Shown piece by piece: positions 1-5,707 of a stretch of DNA of 5,707 nt. The stretch is from Clostridia bacterium. Lineage in GTDB: Bacteria; Bacillota; Clostridia; Christensenellales; Aristaeellaceae. The position numbers and the translations under genes are program-made. Under the pieces are notes generated by a model. That model did no database searches. It was not told the DNA's origin and saw only the letters and a list, made by a program, of their open reading frames with translations. The DNA lies in NCBI GenBank assembly GCA_017551645.1, contig JAFZLE010000263.1, positions 1 through 5,707 of the forward strand, written 5' to 3'. Within the stretch, counting starts at the first letter, position 1. Each line of letters opens with the position of its first letter.

Positions 1-1023
1 AACATCCGCGCCTTCCACTCCAGGCAGAAGCGCAATTCCTTCATACTAAACGAGCGTCCCGGTGTGGTGATGGGCCAGAAGATCCTTCCCATACAGCGGG
101 CGGGCGTGTACGTGCCGGGCGGCACCGCTCCCCTCGCTTCCACCGTGCTGATGGACGTGATCCCCGCCAGGATCGCCGGCTGCCCGGAGATATACATGGC
201 TACCCCTCCCGGGCCTGACGGAAAAGTCAACGGGGCGATCCTCTGCGCCGCCAGGGAAGCCGGCGTAACCCGCGTATTCCGTGTAGGCGGAGCGCAGGCC
301 ATAGCCGCGCTCGCGTACGGTACGGCTGCCGTTCCCAAGGTGGACAAGATCGTGGGCCCCGGCAACGCTTTCGTGGAGGAAGCCAAGCGGCAGGTGTTCG
401 GGCATGTCTCGATAGACATGATCGCCGGTCCCAGCGAGATCCTGATAGTGGCCGACGACAAAGCCGACCCCGCCCACGCCGCCGCTGACCTGCTGTCCCA
501 GGCTGAGCACGACCGGCTTTCTTCCGCCGTGCTCGTGACAGACAGTATGGAGCTGGCGCTCAAGGTGCAGACGGAGATCGAAAATCAGCTGCCCCGGCTC
601 CCCCGCCGTGAGACAGCCCGTATCTCCATAGACGAAAACGGCAAGATAATCGTAGCGGAAGACCTGCGCTCCGCCATAGACATCGCAAACGAGATCGCTC
701 CCGAGCACCTTGAACTGTGCGTTGACAGCCCGTTCGACTGGCTGGACGGCATAAAGCACGCGGGCTCGGTATTCCTGGGCCGCGACTGCCCGGAAGCGCT
801 GGGCGACTATCTGGCGGGTCCCAACCACACCCTGCCCACCATCGGCTCCGCCCGTTTCTCCAGCCCGCTTTCAGTGGATGATTTCATAAAAAAGACCCAG
901 TACACCTATTTTTCCCGTGACGCCCTGCAGGCTGTCGCAAAGGATGTGGCGCTGTTCGCCCGCACCGAAGGCCTGGAAGCCCATGCCCGCAGCGTGCTGA
1001 TCCGCATGGAGGAAGACACATGA
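1..1023 (+). CDS. hisD: Histidinol dehydrogenase HisD, 5'-truncated by window edge
   Basis: Zinc-dependent, NAD-linked cytosolic enzyme that oxidises L-histidinol to L-histidine in two steps, the end of the pathway. The reading frame is open from base 1; 340 residues are visible of a family length near 430, so about 90 N-terminal residues lie upstream. The ATG at 64 is internal, because conserved HisD sequence (NIRAFHSRQ) precedes it. Visible family blocks include VYVPGGTAPL, GPGNAFVEEAK and IDMIAGPSE. The four expected zinc ligands are all present, counting from the first visible codon: Gln167 and His170 (in LLSQAEHD), Asp269 (in GDYLAGPNH) and His328 (in EGLEAHA). The catalytic Glu-His pair is at 235-236 (APEHLEL). 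The protein looks intact and active. The stop codon overlaps the hisC start by four bases. hisG would be expected upstream. Identification is certain; only the true start is unknown. Confidence 0.97.
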   Translation, partial: NIRAFHSRQKRNSFILNERPGVVMGQKILPIQRAGVYVPGGTAPLASTVLMDVIPARIAGCPEIYMATPPGPDGKVNGAILCAAREAGVTRVFRVGGAQAIAALAYGTAAVPKVDKIVGPGNAFVEEAKRQVFGHVSIDMIAGPSEILIVADDKADPAHAAADLLSQAEHDRLSSAVLVTDSMELALKVQTEIENQLPRLPRRETARISIDENGKIIVAEDLRSAIDIANEIAPEHLELCVDSPFDWLDGIKHAGSVFLGRDCPEALGDYLAGPNHTLPTIGSARFSSPLSVDDFIKKTQYTYFSRDALQAVAKDVALFARTEGLEAHARSVLIRMEEDT

Positions 1024-2075
1024 GCCGCTTTTTATCCTCACGCTACCGGGAACTTGTGCCGTACGTGCCGGGTGAGCAGCCTGCCGGCCAGACATATATA
1101 AAACTCAACACCAACGAGTCTCCCTTCCAAATAAGCGAAAAAGCCGCGGCGAAGGCGCTTAAGGGCACCCGGCCTTTCAGGCTGTATTCCGACACCGGAT
1201 GCGTGGAATTGCGAAAGGCGCTTTCGCGGGTATACGGCGTGCCCGCCGAGCGTATCATGGTGACCAACGGCTCGGACGAAGCGCTCGACCTGGCGTTCAT
1301 GGCTTTTTGCTCAGAGGAGGTCCCCGCGCTTTTCCCGGACATCACCTACGGCTTCTACAGAGTATACGCGGACGTGAACCGCCTGCCTTTTGAGGAGATA
1401 CCCCTTAGGGATGACTTTACGCTCGACCTGTCCGATTATGACAAAAAGCGCGGCACCGTGTTCCTCGCAAACCCCAACGCCCCCACCGGCATTGCGCTCA
1501 GGCGCGGCGAGATAGAAGCGTTTCTGGCTTCAAGGCCTGACGACGTGCTGGTGGTGGACGAGGCGTACGTGGATTTCGGCGCGGAAAGCTGTGTGCCGCT
1601 GGTTGCAAAATACCCCAATCTCGCAGTGATACAGACGTTCTCCAAGTCCCGTTCCCTCGCCGGTGCCCGGCTGGGCTTCGTGATCGCGGACGAACACTTG
1701 ATACAGGATCTGAACACCCTGCGCTTTTCCACCAACCCTTACGACGTAAGCAGCTTCACGCAGGCGCTGGGCGTCGCGGTGCTGGAAGAAGAGGCTGAAA
1801 CTCGCAAAAACTGCCTTAAGATACAGGAAAACCGCGCCTGGACTACCGAAATGCTGACCGAACTCGGCTTTTCGGTGCTGCCGTCCGGCTCCAACTTCGT
1901 GTTCGCGCGCACGGGCAAAATGGACGGAGAAGCCCTCTACCTCGCCCTTAAATCTAAGGGCATACTCGTGCGTCATTTCAATAACCCCAGGATCAGGGAT
2001 TTTAACCGCATAACGATCGGCACCATGGAAGATATGCGGGCGCTTGAATCAGCGCTCAGATCCATTCTCGCCTGA
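1020..2075 (+). CDS. hisC: Histidinol-phosphate aminotransferase HisC
   Basis: PLP-dependent fold-type I (class I/II) aminotransferase that converts imidazole-acetol phosphate plus glutamate to L-histidinol phosphate, after HisB and before the phosphatase. It has 351 residues, normal for the family. Visible motifs are LNTNESPF (29-36, substrate-binding N-terminal segment), VTNGSDEAL (81-89, PLP phosphate region), NPNAPTG (151-157), DEAY (180-183, Asp180 expected to pair with the PLP ring nitrogen), and FSKSRSLAGARLGF (207-220) with the Schiff-base Lys209 and phosphate-binding Arg217. The C-terminal NRITIGT block holds the substrate-carboxylate arginine. The start at 1020 gives a four-base ATGA overlap with hisD and has GGAGGA six bases upstream (1008-1013). 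HisC-type aminotransferases can also act on aromatic amino acids, but the operon position argues for the histidine role. No defects are seen. Confidence 0.96.
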   Translation: MSRFLSSRYRELVPYVPGEQPAGQTYIKLNTNESPFQISEKAAAKALKGTRPFRLYSDTGCVELRKALSRVYGVPAERIMVTNGSDEALDLAFMAFCSEEVPALFPDITYGFYRVYADVNRLPFEEIPLRDDFTLDLSDYDKKRGTVFLANPNAPTGIALRRGEIEAFLASRPDDVLVVDEAYVDFGAESCVPLVAKYPNLAVIQTFSKSRSLAGARLGFVIADEHLIQDLNTLRFSTNPYDVSSFTQALGVAVLEEEAETRKNCLKIQENRAWTTEMLTELGFSVLPSGSNFVFARTGKMDGEALYLALKSKGILVRHFNNPRIRDFNRITIGTMEDMRALESALRSILA

Positions 2076-2081
2076 AGGAGG
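2075..2081 (+). promoter_or_regulatory. Ribosome binding site of hisB
   Basis: AAGGAGG is a full Shine-Dalgarno match placed seven bases before the ATG at 2089. It begins at the last base of the hisC stop codon and fills the only true intergenic gap in the window (2076-2088). It decides the hisB start: an in-frame TTG at 2044 would add 15 residues lying over the end of hisC, but those residues do not resemble HisB and that codon has no comparable site. Confidence 0.85.
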
Positions 2082-2088
2082 CAGTCAA

Positions 2089-2679
2089 ATGAGGACAAGC
2101 CAAATCGCGCGCAAAACGGCTGAGACCGACATTCAGCTTAAGCTCGGCCTGGACGGGACCGGCAAAAGCGAGATCCGGACCGGTGTGGGTTTTCTGGACC
2201 ACATGCTCACGCTGTTCGCCCGTCACTCCGGTTTCGACCTGGAAATATCCTGCGACGGCGACACATGGGTGGACGACCACCACAGCGTTGAGGACATAGG
2301 CATCTGCCTGGGCACGGCGCTGAATCAGGCGCTGGGCGACAAAAAAGGCATCCGCCGATACGGCGACACCACCCTCCCCATGGACGAGGCGCTCATTCTC
2401 GCGGCGGTCGACCTGTCCGGACGGGGCGCGCTGTACGCTTCGCTCGACATCCCCGCGCAAAAGGTGGGCACGTTCGACACGGAGCTCGCCCAGGAGTTTT
2501 TCATCGCCCTGGCGCGCTGCGGCGGCGTCACGCTGCACATAAGGCAGCTTGCCGGAAGCAACTCCCATCACATAATCGAGGGCACGTTCAAGGCTGTCGC
2601 CCGGGCGCTCAGGCAGGCCGTTTCCATCGACCCCGACGCCGCCAGCCAAATACCTTCCACCAAGGGCACGCTGTCATGA
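2089..2679 (+). CDS. hisB: Imidazoleglycerol-phosphate dehydratase HisB (monofunctional)
   Basis: Metal-dependent dehydratase converting imidazole-glycerol phosphate to imidazole-acetol phosphate. It has 196 residues, the usual size for the single-domain form. The two metal-binding HH repeats are clear: DDHHSVED at 62-69 and SNSHHIIE at 157-164, with FLDHML at 35-40 providing a further conserved histidine. The C-terminus ends in the conserved PSTKGTL (189-195). The enzyme family assembles as a 24-mer with manganese between subunits. There is no N-terminal HAD phosphatase domain as in enterobacterial HisB, so histidinol phosphate must be dephosphorylated by a separate protein not in this window. 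The ATG at 2089 is chosen because of the AAGGAGG site. The stop overlaps the hisH start by four bases (ATGA). Confidence 0.97.
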   Translation: MRTSQIARKTAETDIQLKLGLDGTGKSEIRTGVGFLDHMLTLFARHSGFDLEISCDGDTWVDDHHSVEDIGICLGTALNQALGDKKGIRRYGDTTLPMDEALILAAVDLSGRGALYASLDIPAQKVGTFDTELAQEFFIALARCGGVTLHIRQLAGSNSHHIIEGTFKAVARALRQAVSIDPDAASQIPSTKGTLS

Positions 2680-3299
2680 TAGCAATAGTGGATTACGGGG
2701 TGGGAAACCTGTTTTCCCTTAAAAGCTCGTTCAGTTTTATAGGGCAGGAAGCCGAAGTCACCGGCGACCCCGCGCGCATTCTCGCGGCGGACAGGGTCGT
2801 GCTGCCCGGCGTAGGCGCCTTCGGTGACGCGGCGGACAAACTGCGGGTCAACGGTCTGGACAAAGCCGTGTGTGAAGCCGCCGGGAGGGGCACTCCCCTG
2901 CTGGGCATCTGCCTTGGGATGCAGCTGTTGTTCGAGTGCAGCGAAGAGTTCGGCACACACAAGGGCTTGGGGCTGATTCCCGGCCGGGTCGTGTCCATGC
3001 GCTCGGTGGTGCCCGAGGAGCTAAAGCTGCCCCAGATAGGCTGGAACGGCCTGCATCTGATCGGGACGCATCCCCTGTTCAGGAATACGCGCGAAGGCGA
3101 TCAGGTCTACTTCGTGCATTCCTTCCACGGCACCGACTGCGCCGACAGCCTGCTGGCCACCACCGAGTACGGCGGCAGCATAACCGCCGCGGTAGGCAAA
3201 GCGAACGTGATGGGCTGCCAGTTTCACCCGGAAAAAAGCGGAAAAGTGGGCCTTTCCATACTTAAGGCATTTGCGGAAACGGAGAATTACTCATGCTGA
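2676..3299 (+). CDS. hisH: Imidazole glycerol phosphate synthase, glutamine amidotransferase subunit HisH
   Basis: Class I (triad) glutaminase that hydrolyses glutamine and passes ammonia to HisF; the two form a heterodimer in the cytosol. It has 207 residues, typical. The N-terminal IVDYGVGNL (4-12) and the PGVGAFG strand-loop (44-50) are the family signature. The nucleophile is Cys79 in GICLGMQLLF, and the triad is completed by His184 and Glu186 in FHPEKS. The mid-region block PQIGWN (119-124) is also typical. The ATG start overlaps hisB by four bases and has only a weak AAGGG (2662-2666) nine bases upstream, so it probably relies on coupling to hisB translation. The last codons overlap hisA by seven bases. 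PabA/TrpG-type amidotransferases share the triad, but the motifs and neighbours identify HisH. Confidence 0.96.
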   Translation: MIAIVDYGVGNLFSLKSSFSFIGQEAEVTGDPARILAADRVVLPGVGAFGDAADKLRVNGLDKAVCEAAGRGTPLLGICLGMQLLFECSEEFGTHKGLGLIPGRVVSMRSVVPEELKLPQIGWNGLHLIGTHPLFRNTREGDQVYFVHSFHGTDCADSLLATTEYGGSITAAVGKANVMGCQFHPEKSGKVGLSILKAFAETENYSC

Positions 3300-4009
3300 T
3301 ACTGCCTGCGATCGATCTGTACGAGGGCAAGGCTGTGCGCCTGACGCGGGGCGACTACCTCCAGATAAAAGTATATTCGGACGATCCTCCCGCTTTGCTC
3401 AAAAGCTTTGAATCAAGCGGCGCGAAAGAGGTCCATGTGGTGGACCTGGAAGGCGCAAGGGACGGCACAACTCCCAACCTTGCCCTGATACGCAAAATGA
3501 AGCAGTCTACCGGGCTCGTTTTAGAGGTCGGCGGCGGCATAAGGACCATGGAAACGGTGCGCGCATATCTTGACGAGGCGGGAGTCGACCGCGTGATACT
3601 TGGCACCGCGGCGGTCACCGACCCCGATCTCACTCGCCGCGCAGTAAAGACCTACGGCAAAAGGATCGCCGTGGGCGTGGACATAAAAGACGGCAGGGTG
3701 GCCATACGCGGCTGGACCGAAAAAACTGACCTGGACGCCTTCGCCTTCTGCGGACATTTGGAAGATATGGGCGTAAAGACCCTTATCGTGACCGATATTT
3801 CCAGAGACGGGATGCTTAAAGGCGCAAACCTGGACCTGTATAAGAGTTTGGTCAGCGAATTCCCGCTCGATATCATCGCTTCGGGAGGCGTTGCGTCCCT
3901 TAAGGACGTGACAGCCCTCAAGAGTGCCGGAGTATACGGCGCGATAGTCGGAAAAGCTTTGTACGAAGGCGCGGTCAACCTGGACGCGCTGGTGGAGGCC
4001 GCCTCATGA
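3293..4009 (+). CDS. hisA: ProFAR isomerase HisA (phosphoribosyl-formimino-AICAR-P isomerase)
   Basis: (βα)8-barrel enzyme carrying out the Amadori rearrangement of ProFAR to PRFAR, the substrate of HisF. It has 238 residues, normal length. The general base/acid pair is visible: Asp8 in LPAIDLYEG and Asp130 in VGVDIKDGRVA. Phosphate-binding loops are VGGGIR (79-84) and the ASGGV block near the C-terminus; DISRDGMLKG (168-177) is also a family hallmark. The two halves share the old half-barrel duplication seen in HisA and HisF. The start is set by the seven-base overlap with hisH and by GGAG at 3281-3284, eight bases upstream. The bifunctional PriA (HisA/TrpF) of actinobacteria is a close relative; I see nothing that demands that reading, but sequence alone does not exclude side activity. 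The stop overlaps hisF by four bases. Confidence 0.96.
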   Translation: MLILPAIDLYEGKAVRLTRGDYLQIKVYSDDPPALLKSFESSGAKEVHVVDLEGARDGTTPNLALIRKMKQSTGLVLEVGGGIRTMETVRAYLDEAGVDRVILGTAAVTDPDLTRRAVKTYGKRIAVGVDIKDGRVAIRGWTEKTDLDAFAFCGHLEDMGVKTLIVTDISRDGMLKGANLDLYKSLVSEFPLDIIASGGVASLKDVTALKSAGVYGAIVGKALYEGAVNLDALVEAAS

Positions 4010-4770
4010 TCTCCAAACGTATAATCCCCTGCCTGGACGTCAGAAACGGCAGGGTGGTAAAGGGTATACAATTCGAAAACCTGAAGGACGTGTCCTCCCC
4101 CGCCGAGCTGGCCGCCTTTTACTCCGAAAGCGGCGCGGACGAACTGGTGTTCTACGACATCACCGCTTCCGCCGAGCACCGGGGCCTGTTCACCGAATGC
4201 CTCAGGAAAGTCGCCAGGCGGGTCTTTATCCCGCTGACCGTGGGCGGAGGCATAAACAGTCTGGAGGACTTTGATACGGTGCTCAAATGCGGGGCGGACA
4301 AGGTCTCGGTCAATTCCTGCGCGGTAAGGAACCCCGGCCTGATAGACGAAGCCGCCCGGCGCTACGGCAGCCAGTGCGTGGTGCTGTCCGCCGACGTAAA
4401 GCGTGTAGACGGGCAGTTTCACGTTTTCGTGCGGGGCGGCCGCGAGGACACGGGTCTGGACGCGCTCAAATGGATAAAGGAAGGTATCGACCGGGGCGCG
4501 GGCGAGATAGTGCTCAACTCCATGGATACGGACGGAGTCAAGCAGGGCTTTGACCTGCCCCTGCTGAACGCCGTATGCGCGTTTTCACCCGTGCCCGTGA
4601 TCGCTTCGGGCGGCGCGGGATGCGCGCAGGACTTCGTGACGCTGTTCAAGCAGTGCCCGAAGGTGGACGCGGGGCTTGCCGCTTCCATTTTCCATTTCGG
4701 GGAAGTCAGGATCTCCGAAGTCAAACAGCTGATGAAACAAAACGGTATACCCGTGCGGGAGGTAATATGA
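4006..4770 (+). CDS. hisF: Imidazole glycerol phosphate synthase, cyclase subunit HisF
   Basis: (βα)8-barrel synthase that joins ammonia from HisH to PRFAR, giving imidazole-glycerol phosphate and AICAR. It has 254 residues, typical. The catalytic aspartates are Asp11 ([14 protein letters not shown]) and Asp130 (SADVKRVDG). These fall at the same numbers as in the Thermotoga maritima enzyme, and so do the four residues known there as the gate to the ammonia channel: Arg5, Glu46, Lys99 and Glu167, all present. Other hallmarks are DITAS (51-55), TVGGGI (78-83), NSMDTDG and IASGGAG, the last two carrying phosphate-binding elements. Translation starts at the ATGA overlap with hisA, with GGAGG (3994-3998) seven bases upstream. 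AICAR released here is the likely reason for the purine gene at the end of the window. Confidence 0.97.
   Translation: MISKRIIPCLDVRNGRVVKGIQFENLKDVSSPAELAAFYSESGADELVFYDITASAEHRGLFTECLRKVARRVFIPLTVGGGINSLEDFDTVLKCGADKVSVNSCAVRNPGLIDEAARRYGSQCVVLSADVKRVDGQFHVFVRGGREDTGLDALKWIKEGIDRGAGEIVLNSMDTDGVKQGFDLPLLNAVCAFSPVPVIASGGAGCAQDFVTLFKQCPKVDAGLAASIFHFGEVRISEVKQLMKQNGIPVREVI
4757..4762 (+). promoter_or_regulatory. Ribosome binding site of hisIE
   Basis: GGGAGG lies inside the end of hisF. Two tandem in-frame ATG codons follow, at 4767 and 4770. The spacing is four bases to the first and seven to the second. Seven bases matches the hisB and hisF spacing in this operon, so 4770 is preferred. Using 4767 would add only one methionine and would restore the four-base ATGA overlap seen at other junctions. 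Confidence 0.65.
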
Positions 4771-5432
4771 TGCTGAACATCGATGAACTCAGATTTGACG
4801 AAAACGGCCTGATACCCGCCATAGTGGTGGACGCCCTGAGCAAGAAGGTGCTGACGCTGGCGTATATGAACCGGGAGAGCCTGCTTATCACCATGGAAAA
4901 GCAGCTTACATGCTTCTGGTCGCGTTCCAGGCAGGAGCTTTGGCTGAAGGGTGAGACCAGCGGGAATTATCAGCACGTGGTCTCCATCACCGCGGACTGC
5001 GACGGCGACGCCCTGGTCGTGATGGTGGAAAAGGACGGCCCCGCCTGCCATCTGGGCACTGATTCCTGTTTCACAAGACCCGTGTGGGAGTCCGGTACGC
5101 TGAGCGAATACTCCCTGGACAGCCTGATGGACTTGCTCCGGGGCCGTAAGGAACAGCTTCCCGAAGGCTCCTATACCACTTACCTGTTCCAAAAAGGCCT
5201 GGACAAGATACTTAAAAAGGTGGGAGAAGAGTGCACCGAGGTCATCATCGCCGGCAAGGCCGAGGATAAAAAAGAGACGGTATACGAGATCGCCGACCTG
5301 ACCTATCATGTCATGGTGCTGATGACCCAGCTGGGCATTTCCCTTGAGGATGTGCGCCGCGAGCTCAAGAGCCGCCACGTGATAGACCACAAAGTCAAGC
5401 AGGAAAAAATGGCCGGAGACAACATGAAATGA
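4770..5432 (+). CDS. hisIE: Bifunctional phosphoribosyl-AMP cyclohydrolase / phosphoribosyl-ATP pyrophosphatase HisIE
   Basis: Fusion catalysing steps two and three of the pathway: the HisE domain removes pyrophosphate from phosphoribosyl-ATP and the HisI domain opens the adenine ring of phosphoribosyl-AMP to give ProFAR. It has 220 residues, normal for the fusion. The HisI domain covers about 1-108: [16 protein letters not shown] (51-66) is the signature, Asp76, Asp78 and Asp80 form the magnesium DxDxD, and Cys77, Cys93 and Cys100 are the expected zinc ligands. The HisE domain covers about 112-205 and is an all-alpha MazG-like fold with EECTE (153-157) and EIAD (173-176) as the metal-binding acidic motifs. 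Both domains look active. In-frame sequence upstream of 4767 is hisF read in another frame. The start is either 4767 or 4770; the latter has better ribosome-site spacing. The stop overlaps the next gene by four bases. Confidence 0.95.
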   Translation: MLNIDELRFDENGLIPAIVVDALSKKVLTLAYMNRESLLITMEKQLTCFWSRSRQELWLKGETSGNYQHVVSITADCDGDALVVMVEKDGPACHLGTDSCFTRPVWESGTLSEYSLDSLMDLLRGRKEQLPEGSYTTYLFQKGLDKILKKVGEECTEVIIAGKAEDKKETVYEIADLTYHVMVLMTQLGISLEDVRRELKSRHVIDHKVKQEKMAGDNMK

Positions 5433-5707
5433 GATCGTCGGACGTATTTGAGGCCCTGGGCAGGGTGACTTACCCGGGCAGGAGCATAATAATGGGGCTG
5501 TCCAAAGACGCGAAGACGCTTCTGGCGGTGTATTTCATAATGGGCCGCAGCGCCAACAGCCGCAACCGGGTGCTTGAAATGCGGCCAAACGGGCTGTATA
5601 CCCGCGCCGCGGACGAAAGCAAGGTCACCGACCCCAGCCTAATAATCTACCGCGCGGCCGTAGAACTTGACGGGCGGCTGATCGTGACCAACGGCGACCA
5701 GACCGAC
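5429..5707 (+). CDS. purO: IMP cyclohydrolase, PurO family, 3'-truncated by window edge
   Basis: Predicted to close 5-formamidoimidazole-4-carboxamide ribotide (FAICAR) to IMP, the last step of purine synthesis. The 93 visible residues match, from memory, the family known from archaeal PurO (Pfam IMP_cyclohyd) and its clostridial homologues: [11 protein letters not shown] near 13-23, the distinctive [14 protein letters not shown] near 35-48, a TDPSLIIY block, and IVTNGDQTD at the end of the window. Family members run to roughly 200-240 residues, so somewhat under half is visible. It is unrelated to the usual bacterial cyclohydrolase, the N-terminal domain of PurH. The start is the ATGA overlap with hisIE; GGAG at 5415-5418 lies ten bases upstream, a weak site consistent with coupled translation. 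No terminator separates it from hisIE. The family call is strong; the activity of this bacterial copy is inferred. Confidence 0.85.
   Translation, partial: MRSSDVFEALGRVTYPGRSIIMGLSKDAKTLLAVYFIMGRSANSRNRVLEMRPNGLYTRAADESKVTDPSLIIYRAAVELDGRLIVTNGDQTD

Noticed and set aside
64..66. ATG at 64 as the hisD start
   Set aside because: Conserved HisD residues continue in frame upstream to base 1, so the gene is cut by the window, not started here.
46..828. Minus-strand open frame of 260 codons opposite hisD
   Set aside because: Shadow of the hisD frame, rich in Gly, Val, His and Arg, with no recognisable motif.
2044..2088. TTG-initiated N-terminal extension of hisB
   Set aside because: It reads over the end of hisC, adds residues unlike HisB, and is overruled by the AAGGAGG site before the ATG at 2089.
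3652..4422. Minus-strand open frame of 256 codons opposite hisA and hisF, meeting the next antisense frame in a four-base overlap
   Set aside because: The overlap mimics an operon junction, but the translation is low-complexity shadow sequence with no family match and lies over catalytic regions of HisA and HisF.
4575..4766. Upstream in-frame extension of hisIE across hisF
   Set aside because: This is hisF sequence in a different frame; HisI homology begins at the methionines at 4767/4770 next to a GGGAGG site.
4419..5390. Minus-strand open frame of 323 codons opposite hisF and hisIE
   Set aside because: It is the complement of two well-supported genes. It has no recognisable domain, and long antisense frames are expected in GC-rich coding DNA.
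5390..5440. Possible terminator or promoter between hisIE and purO
   Set aside because: The genes overlap, and I see no GC-rich hairpin followed by a T run and no convincing -35/-10 pair.

Overview
The window lies inside one long plus-strand operon for histidine biosynthesis. Genes cover almost every base. In order they are hisD (5' end cut off by the window), hisC, hisB, hisH, hisA, hisF, hisIE, and the first 93 codons of an IMP cyclohydrolase gene of the PurO family (3' end cut off). There is no intergenic region above 13 bases, no RNA gene, no mobile element, no CRISPR array, and no promoter or terminator that I can support.

The junctions suggest translational coupling. hisD/hisC, hisB/hisH, hisA/hisF and hisIE/purO overlap by four bases (ATGA). 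hisH/hisA overlap by seven, and hisF/hisIE by one or four depending on the start chosen. Only hisC/hisB has a gap, 13 bases, filled by a consensus Shine-Dalgarno sequence.

The genes supply most of the second half of the pathway. HisIE opens and trims phosphoribosyl-ATP, HisA isomerises the product, and the HisH-HisF glutamine amidotransferase/cyclase makes imidazole-glycerol phosphate plus AICAR. HisB dehydrates, HisC transaminates and HisD performs the last oxidation. hisG (and hisZ, if the ATP phosphoribosyltransferase is the short form) and a histidinol-phosphatase are not in the window. HisB has only the dehydratase domain, so the phosphatase must be a separate protein. The final gene stands out. 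PurO-type enzymes close FAICAR to IMP, and FAICAR is formed from AICAR, the by-product of HisH-HisF. The operon therefore appears to carry its own link from histidine synthesis back into purines.

The organism is most likely a GC-rich member of the Clostridia or a relative. The reasons are the hisD-C-B-H-A-F-IE order, the fused HisIE, strong GGAGG-type ribosome sites and the bacterial PurO homologue. Composition is by eye near 60% GC, yet AUA is a favoured isoleucine codon and AGG is common for arginine. The assignment to Clostridia is an inference; I cannot name a genus.
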